Shown here: piece after piece, positions 1 through 5,453 of the stretch | How positions within the stretch are numbered: position 1 is the first letter of the stretch | Layout of the letters: each line of letters opens with the position of its first letter | Source: Pseudomonadales bacterium | GTDB lineage: Bacteria; Pseudomonadota; Gammaproteobacteria; Steroidobacterales; Steroidobacteraceae | Length of the DNA stretch: 5,453 nt | Direction: 5' to 3' | Assembly (NCBI GenBank): GCA_020442965.1 | Contig: JAGRJB010000036.1 | Location: 1 to 5,453, forward strand | The notes under the pieces: model-generated | Database searches by the model: none | Told to the model about the DNA's origin: nothing | The model's input: only the letters and a program-made list of their open reading frames with translations | Position numbers and translations under genes: made by a program

Positions 1-124
1 ACTGGCGATCGCGCGTGACACCGGGCACGTCGGCCACGATGGCATCCTGGGTGCCGGTCAGCGTGTTGAAGAGCGTTGATTTACCGACGTTCGGGCGCCC
101 GACGAGCGCAACGACCGGCAGCAT
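1..124 (-). CDS. der: GTPase Der (EngA), N-terminal fragment, continues past the window edge
   Basis: Der is an essential GTPase with two tandem G domains that acts in assembly of the 50S ribosomal subunit. Only the first 41 codons lie in the window. They read [20 protein letters not shown] and onward, with a perfect G1/P-loop GRPNVGKST at residues 9-17 and the start of the switch I/G2 region, PGVTRDRQ, at residues 34-41 (G2 threonine T37). Closely similar residues begin E. coli Der, so the family call is firm even from this fragment. The second G domain and the KH-like C-terminal domain are outside the window. The ATG is preceded by a strong AAGGGGA ribosome binding site. The gene follows bamB by 30 bases on the same strand, the usual bamB-der order. 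No frameshift or missing residue is visible in this part. Confidence 0.95.
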   Translation of the reverse strand, partial: MLPVVALVGRPNVGKSTLFNTLTGTQDAIVADVPGVTRDRQ

Positions 125-129
125 GATAG

Positions 130-136
130 TCCCCTT
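130..136 (-). promoter_or_regulatory. Shine-Dalgarno site of der
   Basis: On the minus strand the sequence reads AAGGGGA, then five bases (CTATC), then the der ATG. This is the best anti-SD match in the 30-base bamB-der gap. It fixes the der start at base 124, in agreement with the usual Der N-terminus. Confidence 0.75.
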
Positions 137-154
137 GCGACGCGTGCTGGCGCG

Positions 155-1303
155 CTAGTTAGTGGCGGCGATGCGCGAGGCGCGCAACGCGCTGATGCGG
201 CCGCTGTCGGAAATCAGATAGACCACACCGTCGACCGCCACGGGCGGCGTGGATACCCGTCCACCAATACCACCAATGCGCGCCGCGAGGTTACCGTTGG
301 TCTTGTCCAACCAGTGCATGTAGCCCTCGAAATCGGCCACGGCGACGAACTCGCCCACGACCACGGGCGCCGACAGGCGTCGATACTTGAGCATGTCCTG
401 GTGCCACAGCTCGACTCCGGTGCGCCGCTGCAGCGCTAATACCTGACCGTCGGCGGCAGCCACGTACATGGCATTGTCATCGATATCGACACCCCGATAG
501 CTCGAAACGTCGCGAGTCCACCAGATCTGCCCGGAATCGAGCGCCAGCATGGCCGCACGTCCTTGAAAGCCCACGACGAATACGTCGTCATCGGCAATCT
601 TGACCGCGGAATCGATATCCACCAGACGTTCGAGTTCGGTGCGACCCTTGGGCGCGCTGACCTGCATATCCCATACCGTATCGCCATTGGCCAGGCTCGA
701 GGCGAGCACCTTGCCATTGTCGAAACCCGCGATCACGAGATCGTGCACGATCACGGGCGTCGCGGTGCCGCGCAGCGACAGGCGCGGGACCTGTTCTTCA
801 GTTTCCCAGATCTGTTTGCCGTCGCTCGCGGCGAGCCCGCGCAAGCGACCATCGACGGTGCGGACAACGACGATGTTGGCACTCACGGCCGGCGCCGACA
901 GGATCTCACCGCGAACTTTGACACGCCAGCGCACCGCGCCATCGGCAATCGCGAGTGCGATGACATCGCCTTCGCTCGAGCCCACCACTACCAGATCATC
1001 GCCCACGCCGGTAGCGCCGGAAAGCCTGACTTTGGTTTGCGTCCGCCAGACCGACTTACCGGTCTCGCGCTCGAAGGCAACGACGTCGCCGCCATGTCCG
1101 GCCGCATACAGCCGATCGCCCGCCACCGCGAGACCCAGCCCGAGCCGCAGGACTTCGTCATCGCCACCGATGCGCGCGCTCCACAGGCGTTCCACCTTTG
1201 CTGACGCCTTGAAATCCACCAGCTCGGACGGCAGATCGACAGGCTTTTCCTTCGAGCAAGCCACTAACAACATGAGCGCACTCAGCGCCAACCAGTTTCT
1301 CAT
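155..1303 (-). CDS. bamB: Outer membrane assembly lipoprotein BamB (YfgL), beta-propeller
   Basis: BamB is the lipoprotein of the BAM complex that binds the POTRA domains of BamA and helps insert beta-barrel proteins into the outer membrane. From the chosen ATG the protein has 382 residues, close to the 392 of E. coli BamB. It starts with a type II signal peptide: MRNW, a hydrophobic stretch to residue 14, and the lipobox LVAC with Cys16. The next residue is Ser, not Asp, which fits outer-membrane sorting. The rest is a series of PQQ-like propeller blades with recurring G-x-V/L-x-A-L, D/T-G and I/V-W signatures, for example GDVVAFERETGKSVW, GRLRGLAASDGKQIW and GQVLALQRRTGVELW. The segment GRTELERLVDID at residues 220-231 corresponds to the conserved STEIDRLSDVD region of E. 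coli BamB, implicated in BamA contact. FEGYMHWLDKTNG near residues 325-337 is also typical. An in-frame ATG at 1333 would add ten residues. I prefer 1303 because it gives a standard short n-region and has a GAGG upstream. The gene lies directly after yfgM and before der. Confidence 0.95.
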   Translation of the reverse strand: MRNWLALSALMLLVACSKEKPVDLPSELVDFKASAKVERLWSARIGGDDEVLRLGLGLAVAGDRLYAAGHGGDVVAFERETGKSVWRTQTKVRLSGATGVGDDLVVVGSSEGDVIALAIADGAVRWRVKVRGEILSAPAVSANIVVVRTVDGRLRGLAASDGKQIWETEEQVPRLSLRGTATPVIVHDLVIAGFDNGKVLASSLANGDTVWDMQVSAPKGRTELERLVDIDSAVKIADDDVFVVGFQGRAAMLALDSGQIWWTRDVSSYRGVDIDDNAMYVAAADGQVLALQRRTGVELWHQDMLKYRRLSAPVVVGEFVAVADFEGYMHWLDKTNGNLAARIGGIGGRVSTPPVAVDGVVYLISDSGRISALRASRIAATN

Positions 1304-1312
1304 TGGCTCGTG

Positions 1313-1318
1313 CCTCAC
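1313..1318 (-). promoter_or_regulatory. Probable Shine-Dalgarno site of bamB
   Basis: The minus strand carries GTGAGG nine bases before the ATG at 1303. The alternative ATG at 1333 has no purine-rich site upstream, only CAACAGCAGCCGCCACACC, although it overlaps the yfgM stop as ATGA. This supports the shorter bamB start but does not prove it. Confidence 0.5.
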
Positions 1319-1329
1319 GGTGAATCGCA

Positions 1330-2010
1330 TCATGGTGTGGCGGCTGCTGTTGTTTGTGCCGCTGTCGTCGCTGAGTCAGCCAGTTTGCCGCCCAGATCGC
1401 GAATCTTGAGCGCAAGCAGGTCGGGGTCGACGACGCCCGCGTCGCTCGTCTTGTACGCCTCCTGGTATGCCGCGAGCGCTTCGGCACGATTGCCCTTCGC
1501 ATACAGAATATCGCCTCGAGCCTCGTCGAAGCGGGGCTTGAACTTGCCCGGCTGAGCAGCGTTCAGTACAGCGATGGCCTCGTCATGCTTTCCCTGCGCC
1601 GACAGGACTCGCGCCAAGCGCAAGCGGGCGATCAAGCGGATTTCCGCGTCCTTCGAACCGTTCATCACCGCAGTGAGACGCTCCGCAGCTTTGTCGAGTT
1701 CGTTCGCTTCCACATGCGAACGTGCAGCGACCAGCGTAGCGAGATCGGCATACGGTGTCGCCGCATAGTCGCGCGTTAGCTCATCGACCAGCGTGAACGC
1801 GCGCGTCCGATCCGTGCGATTGAAAGCATCCACGACCTGCTCAAAGCGCGTACTCGCGTCCTGGGCGATGCGCACCTGTCGCGCCTCCCAGGCGCGCCAG
1901 CCGACGAGACCGCCAATTCCGATCACCACACCTGCGGCGATCCACGGCAGATTCTGTCGCAGCCAGCGCTTGACCTCTTCCCATTGTTCCTCATCACTGA
2001 AATCGCTCAC
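1330..2010 (-). CDS. yfgM: YfgM family membrane-anchored periplasmic TPR-like protein
   Basis: This 226-residue protein matches the layout of E. coli YfgM (206 residues). There is a short acidic cytoplasmic N-terminus (MSDFSDEEQWEEVKRWLRQN), a single membrane helix at about residues 22-41 (PWIAAGVVIGIGGLVGWRAW), then a mostly helical periplasmic part with TPR-like helix pairs. Examples are ADLATLVAARSHVEANELDKA (88-108, split by a turn) and ARLRLARVLSAQGKHDEAIAVL (128-149). The tail from residue 211 is Ala/Thr-rich and low in complexity. In E. coli YfgM associates with PpiD and the SecYEG translocon and has been linked to handling of exported proteins and to the Rcs stress response; that role is carried over here by family. 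The start codon is GTG, placed five bases after AGTGAGG. The hisS stop lies 13 bases upstream, and the yfgM TGA overlaps a possible bamB ATG. The position between hisS and bamB is diagnostic. Confidence 0.92.
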   Translation of the reverse strand: MSDFSDEEQWEEVKRWLRQNLPWIAAGVVIGIGGLVGWRAWEARQVRIAQDASTRFEQVVDAFNRTDRTRAFTLVDELTRDYAATPYADLATLVAARSHVEANELDKAAERLTAVMNGSKDAEIRLIARLRLARVLSAQGKHDEAIAVLNAAQPGKFKPRFDEARGDILYAKGNRAEALAAYQEAYKTSDAGVVDPDLLALKIRDLGGKLADSATTAAQTTAAATP

Positions 2011-2015
2011 ATAAA

Positions 2016-2022
2016 CCTCACT
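2016..2022 (-). promoter_or_regulatory. Shine-Dalgarno site of yfgM, overlapping the hisS end region
   Basis: AGTGAGG on the minus strand is followed by TTTAT and then the GTG start of yfgM. An ATG two bases before the GTG is out of frame and runs straight into TGA, so the site decides for GTG. The site lies just before and partly within the junction with the hisS stop (TGA at 2026-2024), so termination on hisS could re-load ribosomes onto yfgM. Confidence 0.7.
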
Positions 2023-2023
2023 T

Positions 2024-3316
2024 TCAATTCACCCGCTCGGCGCGCGCGGCGAGCGCAGTCTCAACCTGTCGCGCGAGATCGGCGAGTGGCAGTTCGCGCT
2101 GCGCATCGTCGTCGCGCAACGACTTCCAACCTGCAACCCCGCGAGCAATCTCATCGTCACCGAGGATCAACGCATAGGATGCGCCACTCTTGTCAGCACG
2201 TCGAAACTGCGCTTTGAAGTTGCCGCCACCCAGATTCACGTGCACGACGCGGTCTGGCAACTCGTGCCGCAATCGTTCGGCCGCGACCAGCGCAGCCTGC
2301 ACGCCGGCGTCACCTTGCGCAATGACATAAACATCCGGCAGCGGCGGCGCTGGCGTGCTGCCAGCCTGTCGGACCAGCTCGACGATGCGCTCCACACCCA
2401 TGGCGAAACCGATAGCCGGTGTGGCATCGCCGCCCAGTTGGGAAATCAGGCCGTCGTAGCGGCCACCCGAACACACGGCGTCCTGCGAGCCGAGCGCGTC
2501 GGTCGTCCACTCGAATACCGTGCGCGAATAGTAATCGAGACCGCGGACCAAGCGTGGATTAACGGCATACGGGATACCCAGGGCGTCCAGTCCACGGCGC
2601 AGAGCTGCGAAATGCGCTGCGGACTCGACATCCAGGTGTTCGGTTAGCAAGGGTGCGCCAGCGATCAGTGCTTGCAAGTCGGGATTCTTGCTGTCGAGTA
2701 TCCGCAGAGGATTGCCCTCGAGTCGGCGCCGGCTGTCGGCATCCAGCACATCGAACTGCGCACGAAAATAGTCCTGTAACAACGCACGATAGTCGCGACG
2801 GGAATCCGCCGTTCCGAGCGAGTTGATTTGCAGTGTGACGCGCTCGATGCCGAGCTTTTGCCACAAGCGCGCCGTCAACGCTATCAATTCGATGTCAACA
2901 TCCGGGCCGGCGAATCCAATCGCTTCGACATCGACTTGATGGAACTGCCGATAGCGACCCTTCTGCGGCTTCTCGTGCCGAAACATCGGCCCGATGCACC
3001 AGACTTTCAGGCGCGCGCCACGCAACAGGCCGTTCGAGATCGCGGCCCTCACCATTCCCGCCGTCGCTTCCGGTCGCAGCGTGAGACTTTCGCCTCCCGC
3101 GTCCGTGAACGTGTACATCTCCTTCTCGACCACATCGGTGAACTCGCCGATCGCGCGCTTGAACAACTGCGTGTTTTCGACCACCGGCACGCGCATCTCC
3201 TGGTAGCCATAGGCGCTCAACAAATCGGCTGCCATCCGTTCCACAAGCTGCCAGACCGGGGTCTCCTCGACTAACACGTCGTTCATGCCGCGCACTGGCT
3301 GAATCAGGCTACTCAT
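2024..3316 (-). CDS. hisS: Histidyl-tRNA synthetase
   Basis: HisRS is a cytoplasmic class II aminoacyl-tRNA synthetase that charges tRNA-His with histidine using ATP. From the ATG at 3316 the protein has 430 residues (E. coli has 424) and begins MSSLIQPVRGMNDVL, a typical HisS N-terminus. Visible signatures in order are RPEATAGMVRA (81-91); class II motif 2 MFRHEKPQKGRYRQFHQ (111-127) with its arginine; the histidine-specific LVRGLDYYSRTVFEW (256-270), where R258 matches the catalytic arginine 259 of E. coli; the second histidine-specific motif CSGGRYDGLISQLGG (282-296); and class II motif 3 AIGFAMGVERIVEL (301-314). The anticodon-binding domain follows from about residue 327 (PDVYVIAQG) to about 420, including GGNFKAQFRRADKSGA. 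All key residues are present and there is no interruption. The frame is open a further 18 codons upstream to a TTG directly after the rodZ stop. The ATG at 3316 is preferred by family length, though it has no clear ribosome binding site. Confidence 0.97.
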   Translation of the reverse strand: MSSLIQPVRGMNDVLVEETPVWQLVERMAADLLSAYGYQEMRVPVVENTQLFKRAIGEFTDVVEKEMYTFTDAGGESLTLRPEATAGMVRAAISNGLLRGARLKVWCIGPMFRHEKPQKGRYRQFHQVDVEAIGFAGPDVDIELIALTARLWQKLGIERVTLQINSLGTADSRRDYRALLQDYFRAQFDVLDADSRRRLEGNPLRILDSKNPDLQALIAGAPLLTEHLDVESAAHFAALRRGLDALGIPYAVNPRLVRGLDYYSRTVFEWTTDALGSQDAVCSGGRYDGLISQLGGDATPAIGFAMGVERIVELVRQAGSTPAPPLPDVYVIAQGDAGVQAALVAAERLRHELPDRVVHVNLGGGNFKAQFRRADKSGASYALILGDDEIARGVAGWKSLRDDDAQRELPLADLARQVETALAARAERVN

Positions 3317-3370
3317 AATTTGATCTGATCGGTCTACGTCGATGAATTTCAGTGGATGAGACGTGGCCAA

Positions 3371-4207
3371 TCAGCGCGATTGTGCGGTGATACGGCCAGG
3401 ACCAATGAGTAGCCGAGCCAAGCGGCCGCGCGTGGCAGTCGCGGGAATCGCCACGTCGCGGCCATCAACGGCCAGGGTCGCCGCCGCGGCATTTCCGAGC
3501 ACCACGCGCATGGGACCAGGACCGCGAAAAGACTGTACCGAACCGCGCGTGCCAAGATCGTAGTAGAGGCGCCGCCCGCTTGAGTCATAGACTTCGATCC
3601 AGCTATCTGCCGTCAGGCTGACGCGCAGCTCCAGGCTGGCCGCCGCGGCCAAGCTTGCCTCGGTCTTCGGCGACATCGCCTGAGCGACGGCTACGATCTC
3701 GCCAGCCTGCGGTGCGATCGTTGCGACCTCGGGATTCGCGCCACCGACGGGCTCGAGCGGCACGACGCGATCTGGCGTCGCCGGCGGTGCTTCCGACTCG
3801 GTCGGCACGGGTGGTTTGCGCAGCAACCACCACGCCGCAGCCGCGAGCGCCACTGCCAACAACGCGGCCAGCACCGGACCGCGCAATTTGCGCGGGTCGC
3901 TCGGCCGCTCCGCCTTCGCGATGCGCGTGAGATCGGGACGGCGACTGGCCGTCTCGTGCTGCTGATACTCTACTAACAAGTCCGCCGAGGGCAGTTCGAG
4001 AAACTCCGCATACATCCGCAAATGGCCGCGAACATACACGGGCGGACCCAGGCTATCGAAGCGATCGGACTCGAGCCCGGCGATGACTGACGCATCGAGC
4101 CTGGTCTTCTCGGCCGCGGTCGCCACCGAGTGTCCGAGCCGCTCGCGCGCCGCCATCAAGCGCTGCCCGATCGTCGGAGACGTGTCTGCCGGCGTGCTGT
4201 CGCTCAT
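3371..4207 (-). CDS. rodZ: Cytoskeleton protein RodZ
   Basis: RodZ links the MreB actin-like filaments to the envelope and helps maintain rod shape. The 278-residue protein has the family's three-part plan. A cytoplasmic helix-turn-helix domain (HTH_25 type) spans about residues 12-80, beginning TIGQRLMAARERLGHSVATA and including YVRGHLRMYAEFL at 58-70, the region that in E. coli contacts MreB. A basic juxtamembrane stretch is followed by one membrane helix at about 110-129 (GPVLAALLAVALAAAAWWLL). A Pro/Ala/Glu-rich periplasmic linker runs to about 190. The C-terminal DUF4115-type domain spans about 191-265, with LELRVSLTADSWIEVYD, GRRLYYDLG and the MRVVLGNAAAATLAVDGRDV region. It is shorter than E. 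coli RodZ (337 residues), mainly in the linker. The ATG is three bases after the pilF stop. Only a weak GAG lies close upstream, so translation is probably coupled to pilF. Confidence 0.93.
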   Translation of the reverse strand: MSDSTPADTSPTIGQRLMAARERLGHSVATAAEKTRLDASVIAGLESDRFDSLGPPVYVRGHLRMYAEFLELPSADLLVEYQQHETASRRPDLTRIAKAERPSDPRKLRGPVLAALLAVALAAAAWWLLRKPPVPTESEAPPATPDRVVPLEPVGGANPEVATIAPQAGEIVAVAQAMSPKTEASLAAAASLELRVSLTADSWIEVYDSSGRRLYYDLGTRGSVQSFRGPGPMRVVLGNAAAATLAVDGRDVAIPATATRGRLARLLIGPGRITAQSR

Positions 4208-4210
4208 GGC

Positions 4211-5002
4211 TCAACCGGGATTGCGCGGCAAGGTCGCCAAGGCTCGCGCCGGCGCAGAATCCGGGAAATCGACCTTCAATCGACGCGCGAAGCGCTCTTC
4301 CGCGCGTATGTCACCCGTCACGCGACTGGCACGCACGCCGAGGAACAGCAACTCGGGAGTCGCGGTGAAATTCGCCAAATAGCGATCGACCTCAGCCTTG
4401 GCCTCGTCGTTGCGCCCAAGCTGCAGCATCAGGTTGCCGAGTTGCAGCACTGCCTCGGCGTAATTCGGCCGCACGGTGAGCGCCCGACGATAGAGGCGCT
4501 CGGCTTCGTCGAAGCGTTGCGCCGACTGATTGCAGACACCTGCGTTCGTGTAAGCGGCCTCGGGCGCACGATAGAGTCGATTGTTAGCAACTTCCTCGAA
4601 TCGCTTGACGCCTTCGTCATAACGGCCACGCTTGCACAGATAGACAGCGTAGTTGTTGAGCACATCCGGATCGCGCGGTGCCAGACGTAATGCGGCGCGG
4701 TAATGTTCGTCCGCCTCACGCGGGCGATCGAGTCGATCGTTGAGGAGCCCAAGGGCGGTGTGCACGTTCGGATCGCGCGGGTTCTGCTCGAGTGCGCGCG
4801 TCAGCTTTTCCTGAGCCAGAGGCAGATTGCCTTGCCGCAGGTACGCGATCCCGAGTTGCATGTTGAACTCGGCCGCATTCTCAGCATTGCTCGACTCGGG
4901 CCGCTGCGCCGAACCGCTGACGCACCCCACGAGCAGCACTGCCACGCCTGCGACCACCATTGTCGTCGCCATCGCTGACAATGGTCGGCGATCAGCCCTC
5001 AT
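4211..5002 (-). CDS. pilF: Type IV pilus biogenesis lipoprotein PilF/PilW (TPR pilotin)
   Basis: PilF (PilW in Neisseria) is an outer-membrane lipoprotein facing the periplasm that is needed for localisation and multimerisation of the PilQ secretin. The chosen ATG overlaps the rlmN stop as ATGA and lies six bases after AGGT. It gives 263 residues with a type II signal peptide: basic start MRADRR, hydrophobic core 12-25, lipobox LVGC with Cys27, then Val, so no inner-membrane retention Asp. About six TPR units follow at roughly 44-77, 78-111, 112-145, 147-181, 182-215 and 217-250, with typical G/A-Y and A-L-P signatures such as [39 protein letters not shown] and [21 protein letters not shown] (parts quoted). 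The [16 protein letters not shown] and [15 protein letters not shown] segments resemble the equivalent NNYG...F-L and N-x-G regions of Pseudomonas PilF and Neisseria PilW. Frames open to 5083 only by running into rlmN. The call rests on fold, lipobox, length and the rlmN-rodZ position. Confidence 0.92.
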   Translation of the reverse strand: MRADRRPLSAMATTMVVAGVAVLLVGCVSGSAQRPESSNAENAAEFNMQLGIAYLRQGNLPLAQEKLTRALEQNPRDPNVHTALGLLNDRLDRPREADEHYRAALRLAPRDPDVLNNYAVYLCKRGRYDEGVKRFEEVANNRLYRAPEAAYTNAGVCNQSAQRFDEAERLYRRALTVRPNYAEAVLQLGNLMLQLGRNDEAKAEVDRYLANFTATPELLFLGVRASRVTGDIRAEERFARRLKVDFPDSAPARALATLPRNPG

Positions 5003-5453
5003 GCCTGCACCTGAAGACCAAAGCTCTTGCTCCCCAGGCGAATGGTGGTGCGATCTTGCACTCGCCCTGCCAACTGCCCGCACGCTGCAGCGATATCATC
5101 GCCGCGAGTCTTGCGAATCGTCGCGATCAGGTCGTTCTGCAGCAGCAGGTCGCGAAATTGTGTGATCACCGGCATCGGCGCGCGACGATAGTGGGTGCCC
5201 GGAAAAGGATTGAACGGAATCAGGTTGATCTTGGCCGGCCGGCCGCGCAATAGACGCGCCAGCTCGAGCGCGTCGGCCGGGCTGTCGTTGACACCTTCGA
5301 GCATCACGTACTCGAAAGTAACGCTGCGACCGTTTTGTTCGTCGAGGTAGTGCCAGCAGGCCTCTAACAACTCGGCGATCGGGTGCTTGCGATTGATCGG
5401 CACGAGCCTGCTGCGCAGTTCATCATTGGCCGCGTGCAGCGAGACGGCCAGCG
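4999..5453 (-). CDS. rlmN: Dual-specificity 23S rRNA/tRNA adenine-C2 methyltransferase RlmN, C-terminal part
   Basis: RlmN is a radical-SAM enzyme that makes 2-methyladenosine at A2503 of 23S rRNA and at A37 of some tRNAs. The window holds its last 150 residues; the N-terminus and the CxxxCxxC iron-sulphur motif are upstream of the edge. The visible part starts [20 protein letters not shown], the conserved SAM-binding S-L-H and NDELR region. It continues with [33 protein letters not shown] (the Asn of NPFPG is part of the SAM site in E. coli RlmN) and [17 protein letters not shown]. The cysteine of AACGQLAG, codon 5080-5082, matches catalytic Cys355 of E. coli. The open frame continues to the window edge with RlmN-like residues above base 5403, so a GTG at 5401-5403 (VPINRK) is an internal valine, not a start. 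The stop TGA overlaps the pilF ATG, which implies coupled translation. No defect is seen in the visible portion. Confidence 0.96.
   Translation of the reverse strand, partial: LAVSLHAANDELRSRLVPINRKHPIAELLEACWHYLDEQNGRSVTFEYVMLEGVNDSPADALELARLLRGRPAKINLIPFNPFPGTHYRRAPMPVITQFRDLLLQNDLIATIRKTRGDDIAAACGQLAGRVQDRTTIRLGSKSFGLQVQA

Noticed and set aside
125..154. A possible terminator or hairpin between bamB and der.
   Set aside because: The 30-base gap has no stable GC-rich stem followed by a T run. It contains only the der ribosome binding site.
600..1409. A long open frame (269 codons) on the plus strand opposite bamB, and another at 563-1204.
   Set aside because: Both are antisense to a firmly identified bamB. 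The predicted proteins are rich in Arg, Ser, Thr and Pro with no domain or signal, as expected of shadow frames in high-GC DNA.
3317..3370. A possible sigma-70 promoter in the rodZ-hisS gap (TTGGCC, 17 bases, ATTCAT).
   Set aside because: The -10-like part matches the consensus at only three of six positions and the -35-like part at four. This is too weak to call.
4130..4690. A 186-codon plus-strand open frame opposite rodZ and pilF.
   Set aside because: It spans the junction of two real minus-strand genes, has no ribosome binding site or recognisable motif, and its composition fits a shadow frame.
5003..5083. A 27-codon longer start for PilF within rlmN.
   Set aside because: The extension lies inside the conserved rlmN C-terminus and would place His/Ser/Gly-rich residues before the signal peptide. 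The ATGA-coupled ATG at 5002 fits better.
155..5368. Recurring GTTAG/CTAAC pentamers, often holding the few TTA or CTA leucine codons (for example near 1264, 3271, 3973 and 5364).
   Set aside because: About eight occurrences in this length is close to what base composition alone gives, and they show no regular spacing or shared position in genes.
1..5453. A search by eye for CRISPR repeats, insertion sequences, tRNA or rRNA genes, and anti-phage or toxin-antitoxin systems.
   Set aside because: Almost all bases are used by well-known housekeeping genes. No direct or inverted repeats of useful length, transposase motifs or RNA genes were seen.

Overview
The window is one uninterrupted block of six genes, all on the minus strand, so transcription runs from base 5453 down to base 1. 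In transcription order they are rlmN (3' part), pilF/pilW, rodZ, hisS, yfgM, bamB and the first 41 codons of der, which makes seven genes counting both partial ones. This is the conserved gammaproteobacterial housekeeping cluster rlmN-pilF-rodZ-(ispG)-hisS-yfgM-bamB-der. The high GC content and GC-ending codons, together with a PilF-type pilotin, suggest a free-living, high-GC gammaproteobacterium that makes type IV pili, possibly a Xanthomonadales/Nevskiales/Steroidobacter-like lineage. The lineage is an inference from gene order and composition; the sequence does not prove it.

Layout. 4999-5453: C-terminal part of the 23S rRNA/tRNA adenine-C2 methyltransferase RlmN, with its catalytic cysteine visible. 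4211-5002: a lipoprotein with about six TPR repeats (PilF/PilW), whose ATG overlaps the rlmN stop in an ATGA. 3371-4207: RodZ, an inner-membrane cytoskeleton protein (cytoplasmic helix-turn-helix, one membrane helix, periplasmic domain). 3317-3370: a 54-base gap where many relatives carry ispG. 2024-3316: histidyl-tRNA synthetase. 1330-2010: YfgM, a membrane-anchored periplasmic TPR-like protein, starting with GTG. 155-1303: BamB, the beta-propeller lipoprotein of the outer-membrane BAM complex. 1-124: N-terminus of the double-GTPase Der (EngA).

How they fit together. RlmN, HisS and Der serve translation (rRNA/tRNA methylation, tRNA-His charging, 50S assembly). PilF, RodZ, YfgM and BamB serve the envelope (pilus secretin assembly, cell shape, periplasmic handling of exported proteins, outer-membrane protein insertion). 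Spacings are overlaps or gaps of at most 54 bases, and I see no terminator or convincing internal promoter, so one polycistronic message is likely.

I see no mobile element, CRISPR, RNA gene, toxin-antitoxin pair or other accessory system. Long open frames on the plus strand are antisense shadows of high-GC genes. The points worth a second look are small: the missing ispG, the same-frame rodZ/hisS junction without a clear ribosome binding site, a start-stop ATGTGA at the yfgM start, a cysteine pair in PilF, and the bamB start choice.
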